Notes under the pieces: generated by a model
Databases searched by the model: none
Seen by the model: the letters and a program-made list of their open reading frames with translations, nothing else
Told to the model about the DNA's origin: nothing
Origin: Siderastrea siderea
Lineage: Eukaryota; Cnidaria; Anthozoa; Scleractinia; Rhizangiidae
Direction of reading: 5' to 3'
NCBI GenBank assembly: GCA_964030785.1
Contig: OZ034975.1
Span: 38,410,069 to 38,474,068 of the forward strand
DNA length: 64,000 bases
Shown here: piece after piece, positions 59,452 to 64,000 of the stretch
Position numbering within the stretch: the stretch's first letter is position 1
Layout of the letters: each line of letters starts with the position of its first letter
Program-made: the position numbers and the translations under genes

Positions 59452-59923
59452 AGACCTTATTATATTTCTTTTCAAATTTGCCAGTTAATGGACAAATATC
59501 AATAATTATTTCATCTAGAAACTTGACATAATTAAGAAATTCTTTTTCATCATAGTTCAGTCCTCTCATAAAGGACCGCAAATCAATTAAAATCTTTTCA
59601 TACGTAGTGTACGCGAATTTACACATCTCAATCTTTCTTTTGTAATTTTTAGCCTCTGAATATGTTTTAAGCAAAACCCCGACACCAGATACTGTTCCGA
59701 GAACAATAGGGTTTAGTGTAACACCACCAACAACTGTCCCTGTTACTACAAAAAAAACAGATCCAATATTACATGCAAGTTCTGCTTTTTTGACATATTT
59801 GTAAGTCATTTTGAAAAGCCAGTATTTCTTATGATAGTATTTATACAACGATTTCAACTCAGATATTTGATCATCAGTTAATTTTTCTGACACATGGTTC
59901 CAATTGAAAATATTTTTTGTCAT
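59438..59923 (-). CDS. Small membrane protein with central hydrophobic hairpin
   Basis: 161 residues from ATG 59923, directly behind GTATTATAT. An N-terminal charged helical part is followed by a hydrophobic, Gly/Val-rich stretch at about residues 50-90 (IGSVFFVVTGTVVGGVTLNP then IVLGTVSGVGVLL), long enough for two membrane segments joined by an Asn-Pro turn, then a charged helical C-terminus. I do not recognise the family. In this setting a virion membrane or host-membrane protein is likely. The frame is intact. Confidence 0.6.
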   Translation of the reverse strand: MTKNIFNWNHVSEKLTDDQISELKSLYKYYHKKYWLFKMTYKYVKKAELACNIGSVFFVVTGTVVGGVTLNPIVLGTVSGVGVLLKTYSEAKNYKRKIEMCKFAYTTYEKILIDLRSFMRGLNYDEKEFLNYVKFLDEIIIDICPLTGKFEKKYNKVFTQQ

Positions 59924-59934
59924 ATATAATACGG

Positions 59935-60048
59935 TTACATTTTTTTCTTCTTGAATGATAATTTAATACTATGGTATAATTTTTTGATGTTTTGAACCAA
60001 TTTCTCGATACTATCGATGATTTCGATGATTAAAGTTGCTGTTTTCAT
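59935..60048 (-). CDS. 37-residue basic peptide gene
   Basis: ATG 60048 follows AATAATATAT, the same start-proximal motif used by neighbouring genes. It reads MKTATLIIEIIDSIEKLVQN and ends with a lysine-rich tail (SFKKKKM). The first 25 residues form an amphipathic-looking helix. It lies between two other minus-strand genes, 11 bp from the next start. Function unknown; the promoter motif and spacing are the evidence that it is real. Confidence 0.5.
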   Translation of the reverse strand: MKTATLIIEIIDSIEKLVQNIKKLYHSIKLSFKKKKM

Positions 60049-60066
60049 ATATATTATTATGTCATA

Positions 60067-60541
60067 TTATTCATTACTCTCAGGCTTTGAGGGAACATTT
60101 TCAATCTCAACTGAAATTGGTTGAGGGATACGTAACCATTCAATGATACAACTCATATCCCAATTACTTGGAAATGTACTGAAATATGTGTAATAACCGG
60201 TCATATCGCTGTTGTAAAAAAATTCGATGCTATTGTTAAAGTCCTTCTCTAATAAAGCACTTTTCGCATGATGATAACGATCCCATCTCTTTATCCATAC
60301 ATTAAGCACAATCACATTTTTCAAATCGACAACACCATCACCAATGTCCGTATTGTCAAACAATTTCAACCATTTATTTATTGTTTTTGGAATAGTGAGG
60401 TATTGTGAGAGCCTTCCAACCGATTCGTCCACGAATTTGCTCGTTTCTGAATTCTATTATAGATTTTTGTAATTCAACTTGAAATTTATTCAATGCTGTT
60501 TGTATACTTGATTGTATCAGTGTGGTTATATTTTTCTTTAT
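60067..60541 (-). pseudogene. Decayed virus-block gene, product unknown
   Basis: The minus strand is open in one frame from the stop codon of the collagen-like gene (about 60540) to near 60400, reading a helical LIQSSIQTALNKFQVELQKS segment. It then continues in a different frame to a stop at 60067 (VGRLSQYLTIPKTINKWLKL and about 95 further residues). No ATG is found in either part where a start is expected, and a frame change lies near 60430. The C-terminal part has aromatic-rich, globular character (YYTYFSTFPSNWDMSCIIEW). The family is not recognised. At least two lesions make it inactive as written. Confidence 0.55.
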
Positions 60542-62328
60542 GGCACTCTATATTCAATCAACAGTAAGAGTTCTTCATTTTTTACAACTGAACCCAGTTC
60601 AATACCCAAATGACCGAATACTAGTACTAAATTAATGATTATTGTTTGTGATCGAGTTGCTTTGGTTGAAGTGTAAGTGATTGATTGAGTTAAATGGTCA
60701 CTGTGTTTTACTTTTAAAGAAATAGGCGTATATTGACTTTTGAGCTTGAAATAGAGCACTGTTATAGTTAATATGTGGCTATGATTTGGAATGATTATTT
60801 TGTCACAACCATTTAATAAAAATGTGTTCCCATTTTTTGTATTCAATATCCCATTTATGTAATGAACAGAACCACGCAAACGATGTCCGTTTAAAGACAA
60901 ATTTGTTTGCATTACCATTTGTCCATTTTCAATAACAAAAGCTGTGTCATAGACACTTGGATCAACATTTGAAATTGTTTCTTTAACACCATAAACAATT
61001 AGATGACCAATTGTTAAAAATGATGGATTACTGACTGTACCGTGCAGATCGAGATATATAAATTGTGGGGGTGAGCTACCCCATCTGTGAAAATGGATAA
61101 CTGTTTTGGTGTACTTCTCGAATGTTTTGGTTGTTTCATCAGAAATTGAAATCGTTGTTCCTTGAGCTGTTACACTTATCTCATTCATTTCCGGCGGAAA
61201 CCATTCAACGACCATTGTGTAATACCCGACTGGAAGTTTATATAAGTTAAAACCGAGGCGTGACCGGTACTGGTTGGGTGAGCTTTTTTCAAACAAGAGT
61301 TTAAGTTGGTAAGCTTTTTTATTAATTTGATGAGGAGAATTGGGAAAATCAACAATACCCAAAACCTCGATATTGTTTTCACTCGAAGATTCATCAGTGT
61401 CTTCCATCAAGTATCTGAAGGCGTCCCTTTTTTGACCTGAGTTATTGATCTGAGATTCACGAATTTTTTGAGTGACAAGATTTCTCAAATCTTTTATTTC
61501 CTCTTGCACAAAATCAACATTAACTGCGGATTTCAAGTCTCTGTAATCGGTTTGTAAGTTAACAATTTTATTGTTATTTAAATTCAAGTCTCCAGACATA
61601 CTTGTTGTGCCATCAAGTTTGAGATAATTTTTTTGTGTTTCAGTAATTCTTTTATTAACAAATTCTACATTTGTGGCGTCTTTTTGATTTGATGGTAATT
61701 TAAGATTAGTAATTGATTTATTTGTCATATCAATATCAACATTTTTATCCAATTTTTTCACAAGTTGGTTATCGACATATTTTTCATTTGTTGCATGATC
61801 TGCCTGTGTGGGGTCTTTCACATTGAAAATTGTATTATTATTCATATCAATATTTGCTTCCATTTGACCCCCTTCCTTCTTTGAAAGAAAGATATTTCTC
61901 ATATCTTGATAGCTTATTGCCTTCGTCAAATCACCGCTGATAGGATAAGGATTGCTTTTCAATCTTAAAATACTGTATTTATTTTGCATGTCAATATCAG
62001 AAGTAACACTTGCATTACCAGATCCAGGATCACCCTTATCTCCTTTATCACCCTTTTCACCTTTATCTCCTTTGGCTCCTGTATCACCCTTTGCACCCTT
62101 TGGCCCAGTAGGACCAATGTCTCCTTTATCACCTTTATCACCTTTATCACCTTTGGTTCCTTTGGTTCCTGTATCACCTTTTGCACCCTGTTGACCTGGA
62201 GGACCAATGTCTCCTTTATCTCCTTTTGCACCCCTTGCCCCAGGAAGACCCTGTGGACCTGGGGGACCTGGAACACCTGATGAACTTGTATCTGATAACG
62301 TTGAACTATGTTCATTAAAAATTCCCAT
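60538..62328 (-). CDS. Collagen-like fibre/spike protein
   Basis: About 596 residues from ATG 62328 behind AATGATATAT; an in-frame ATG at 62337 is inside that motif and is less likely. Residues ~18-101 are 28 uninterrupted Gly-X-Y triplets rich in GDK and GPP. Next come three or four repeats of the pattern DIDMNNxxIxNLKxP...DATNxxxV (about 120-290), which resembles trimerising fibre-shaft repeats of phage and virus attachment proteins. The C-terminal ~270 residues are beta-rich, with no transmembrane segment ([18 protein letters not shown] near the start). A trimeric surface fibre with a collagen stalk and a globular head is the natural reading. The frame is intact over its whole length. Confidence 0.75.
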   Translation of the reverse strand: MGIFNEHSSTLSDTSSSGVPGPPGPQGLPGARGAKGDKGDIGPPGQQGAKGDTGTKGTKGDKGDKGDKGDIGPTGPKGAKGDTGAKGDKGEKGDKGDKGDPGSGNASVTSDIDMQNKYSILRLKSNPYPISGDLTKAISYQDMRNIFLSKKEGGQMEANIDMNNNTIFNVKDPTQADHATNEKYVDNQLVKKLDKNVDIDMTNKSITNLKLPSNQKDATNVEFVNKRITETQKNYLKLDGTTSMSGDLNLNNNKIVNLQTDYRDLKSAVNVDFVQEEIKDLRNLVTQKIRESQINNSGQKRDAFRYLMEDTDESSSENNIEVLGIVDFPNSPHQINKKAYQLKLLFEKSSPNQYRSRLGFNLYKLPVGYYTMVVEWFPPEMNEISVTAQGTTISISDETTKTFEKYTKTVIHFHRWGSSPPQFIYLDLHGTVSNPSFLTIGHLIVYGVKETISNVDPSVYDTAFVIENGQMVMQTNLSLNGHRLRGSVHYINGILNTKNGNTFLLNGCDKIIIPNHSHILTITVLYFKLKSQYTPISLKVKHSDHLTQSITYTSTKATRSQTIIINLVLVFGHLGIELGSVVKNEELLLLIEYRVP

Positions 62329-62356
62329 ATATATCATTAGTTTATATTATCATCAG

Positions 62357-62998
62357 TTATTGTATCTTTCCATAAAAGTTTCTCTTTATCAGCTTCTTTG
62401 GTTTGTCTACATACAGGAATGAATACGGTTTTTTGGTTGCTTTGATGTATTGTTCCTTATCAACACCAAGTTCTGATGAAATCATATTTCTCTCTCTTGT
62501 AGATGGAAATTCATACACAGAAAAATGACTACAATTTAACCTTATATCCTTTGGTGTTCCATAGAAAGATTGACTCAGATAAATAACCGAACAATTTTTA
62601 TGCCTACCTCTTATGAAATAATCGATTAGTGGTTTCTGGTTTTTATCACATACAAAATCGTCAAAAATAACTATCTTTTGTGCTTCATTTTCCATATCTT
62701 CAACTGGTACAATCTCGTTATTACTACATATGAGTACATCATAACCAACCGATTGACTGATTTCATTGAATTTATTCATCATATCCTGGTATTTTTCCTG
62801 TTCCAAGTTTTTGGCATATAAGTAGATCTGATCGAAAAATACTAATGGCTTCATCAACATATGATAAAGCAGGTTTGTTTTTCCACTTCCGCTTCCTCCA
62901 CATATCAGCATTCGAAATGTGTCATGTGGCATATATTGATACAATTGTTTGTAACTGTTCGTTTTATCAACGTTTCGGTCGTAATTTGGTATTTCCAT
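62357..62998 (-). CDS. A32-like genome-packaging ATPase
   Basis: 213 residues from ATG 62998 behind GTATTATAT. Walker A is GGSGSGKT (residues 34-41), Walker B is IVIFDD (109-114), and the SVIYLSQSF segment (137-145) supplies the polar sensor strand; GRHKN precedes it. This is the FtsK/HerA-type packaging ATPase of nucleocytoviruses and Polinton-like viruses (poxvirus A32 family), which pumps the genome into the capsid. Length is near the short end of the family. It is intact and lies 28 bp upstream of the collagen-like gene on the same strand, and divergent from the coiled-coil gene across the iteron region. Confidence 0.8.
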   Translation of the reverse strand: MEIPNYDRNVDKTNSYKQLYQYMPHDTFRMLICGGSGSGKTNLLYHMLMKPLVFFDQIYLYAKNLEQEKYQDMMNKFNEISQSVGYDVLICSNNEIVPVEDMENEAQKIVIFDDFVCDKNQKPLIDYFIRGRHKNCSVIYLSQSFYGTPKDIRLNCSHFSVYEFPSTRERNMISSELGVDKEQYIKATKKPYSFLYVDKPKKLIKRNFYGKIQ

Positions 62999-63088
62999 AT
63001 ATAATACATTAGATAACTTAAGATAAGTTAAGATAAGTTGAGATAAGTTGAGATAGGTTGAGATAACTTTATCTAAGCAATATATATT
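62999..63088. promoter_or_regulatory. Divergent promoter with six 10-bp iterons
   Basis: AGATAAGTTG-type units repeat six times in exact 10-bp register (63011-63070), one helical turn each, so any bound proteins would sit on one face. TTAGATAAC and TTATCTAAG form inverted flanks. TATTATATATGG (ATPase side) and ATATATATTATGG (coiled-coil side) sit at the two start codons. Could be a promoter element or part of a replication origin. Confidence 0.65.
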
Positions 63089-64000
63089 ATGGACATTGAA
63101 AGAATGAAGAAAATATCAGAGGCTAAAATTAATGCCGGTAAACAAGTCAGTAATGTAAGAAACATGTTGAAAGAATTTGAACATGGAAGACAGGATATTC
63201 AGGAGGAATTAACAGAGGTTTATAAGCCAATTGTTAAAGCTCAAGAGGATGTCAAAAAAACGATTGACGAGAAACAGGACAAGATGCTTGAAAAGTTACA
63301 GAAAAACCAAAAAACATTAGCATTAGGGCTTGAAGATCTTATTATGTTTCAGCAATTACCTGATGAAAAACAGTAAGAAGAAACGAAACTCCCTCTTGAC
63401 TATGAACCAGAAATGTTGAAACCTGAATTTAAGTCCAATATGGACACCGGGTTTGATAAAGATGAAATACAAAAATTAACCAAGTATGGATTATATGCTC
63501 CAAGTGATGTATTGAAGGCTTCAATAAATGGAACCCTAGACTTTGATGATTATGATGATGATATCCACAAAAAAATTAAGAAGCTAGGTGCGAAAAAGGG
63601 CAATTTGTCGAAAGGTAAAGGGAGAACAAAAAATAAAGACCAAACTTGATGAATTAACAAAAGATATCAAGTTGTTACAAAAATATAAAGATCGTATAAG
63701 TATTATACCTGAAGGTAAAAAGACCATTGGAACAGGTTATACACAACCAAAACGGAATGCTTACAAAATATCATCTGATACAGGTCAATATGGTAATCTG
63801 ATGATCGATATTCCAAAATTAATGGGACAATTGCAGTTGGTAGCAAAGAGGGATGGTGAAAAAGTACTTGATAAAAAGGTTGATTTTGACACTCTTGATC
63901 TGCTGACAAAGAGATTCAACAGTAAAAAGAAGTATAGTGACCTGTCAAAGATGGTTTTCAATCAATTGAATCAACTCAGTGAGATACCTATCCACAGAAC
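63089..64000 (+). pseudogene. Coiled-coil virion-type protein, broken twice, runs off the window
   Basis: ATG 63089 behind ATATATATT opens MDIERMKKISEAKINAGKQV and continues as a long charged coiled coil. A TAA at 63374-63376 interrupts the frame, which then stays open in the same phase to 63649. Near an A6 run at 63628-63633 the coding sense moves to another frame, which is open to the end of the window and reads KTIGTGYTQPKRNAYKISSD and later DFDTLDLLTKRFN. Three consecutive open pieces with one coherent composition indicate one gene with an in-frame stop and one frame change. The product resembles structural or minor virion proteins of cnidarian-associated DNA viruses, but the family is not certain. 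Confidence 0.6.

Larger units (their letters stand above)
58858..63088. promoter_or_regulatory. Shared start-proximal AT-rich promoter motif
   Basis: A TATTATATATG / AATATATATG type string ends at or within a few bases of the start codon of the genes at 59923, 60048, 62328, 62998 and 63089, with a looser match (CATATAATAGTATAGA) before 58873. Poxvirus late promoters also overlap the start codon (TAAATG); the likeness is in position only. Confidence 0.55.
58800..64000. mobile_element. Endogenised DNA-virus block (Polinton-like / NCLDV-related), right end outside the window
   Basis: A compact, intronless, AT-rich gene block on both strands with tiny intergenic gaps, unlike everything to its left. 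It combines a VLTF3-like factor, an A32-like packaging ATPase, a collagen-like fibre and a small membrane protein. These are virion-morphogenesis and late-expression functions shared by Polinton-like viruses, adintoviruses and nucleocytoviruses (family knowledge). No major capsid, polymerase or integrase is in view; they may lie beyond 64000. Some genes are intact and two are broken, which points to an integrated copy no longer under full selection. The left boundary is uncertain. Confidence 0.7.

Noticed and set aside
61952..62315. Pro/Ser-rich open frames opposite and alongside the collagen-like gene
   Set aside because: These are shadows of the Gly-X-Y repeat; the 596-residue minus-strand frame explains the region.
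1..64000. CRISPR array or bacterial operon
   Set aside because: No regularly spaced direct repeats with unique spacers and no bacterial-type gene organisation; the compact block at the right end is viral in character.

Overview
The window looks like a cnidarian nuclear genome, most likely a stony coral or a close relative. The reasons are small phase-1 immunoglobulin (Ig) exons separated by long AT-rich introns, KIAA1958-like recombinase-type exons, and a very dense load of cut-and-paste transposons nested inside one another. No bacterial operon, rRNA, tRNA or CRISPR array was seen. The species call is inference; no database was searched.

3.9-42.9 kb, minus strand: one large gene for a secreted or membrane Ig-superfamily protein. 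It runs from a signal-peptide exon (42852-42927) through a V-like domain (42127-42471) to C2-type domains at 30388, 18841 and 12414, then a cluster of related exons at 8055, 5279, 4533 and 3979. All clear exon boundaries are phase 1, so exons can be skipped or duplicated without shifting frame. The upstream exons are open. Each of the four 3'-most copies carries a lesion: an in-frame stop, a 2-nt loss, a lost acceptor or a 38-nt net loss. The gene's 3' end is not in the window.

The introns are full of transposons, many with both ends and target-site duplications (TSDs) readable by eye: a 10.6-kb CACTA-type element (30824-41400), Kolobok-like TTAA elements, piggyBac-like miniature elements, a Harbinger-like element, Penelope and LINE fragments, and MULE-like elements with 9-10 bp TSDs. 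Four MULE-like elements (17009-18253, 20683-23900, 28559-29693, 43151-45902) share a striking design: terminal inverted repeats (TIRs) built of short purine-rich tandem repeats, with gene-like pieces inside at least two.

42.9-58.3 kb: the KIAA1958-like exon inside a MULE-like element, a decayed Harbinger Myb/SANT gene, one proline/alanine-rich first exon, a Tc1/IS630-like transposon with about 410-bp TIRs and a frame-broken transposase, two head-to-tail copies of a 2.46-kb TA-flanked element, and an array of perfect GC-rich palindromes.

58.3-64 kb: a run of strong hairpins, then a compact, intronless, AT-rich block unlike the rest. It encodes a VLTF3-like zinc-ribbon protein, a two-segment membrane protein, a 37-residue peptide, a decayed ORF, a collagen-like fibre protein, an A32-like packaging ATPase and a coiled-coil protein that runs off the window. 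Genes start close behind a shared AT-rich motif, and a divergent pair is separated by six 10-bp iterons. This is an endogenised double-stranded DNA virus of the Polinton-like/NCLDV-related world, partly intact and partly broken, and is the most interesting part of the window.
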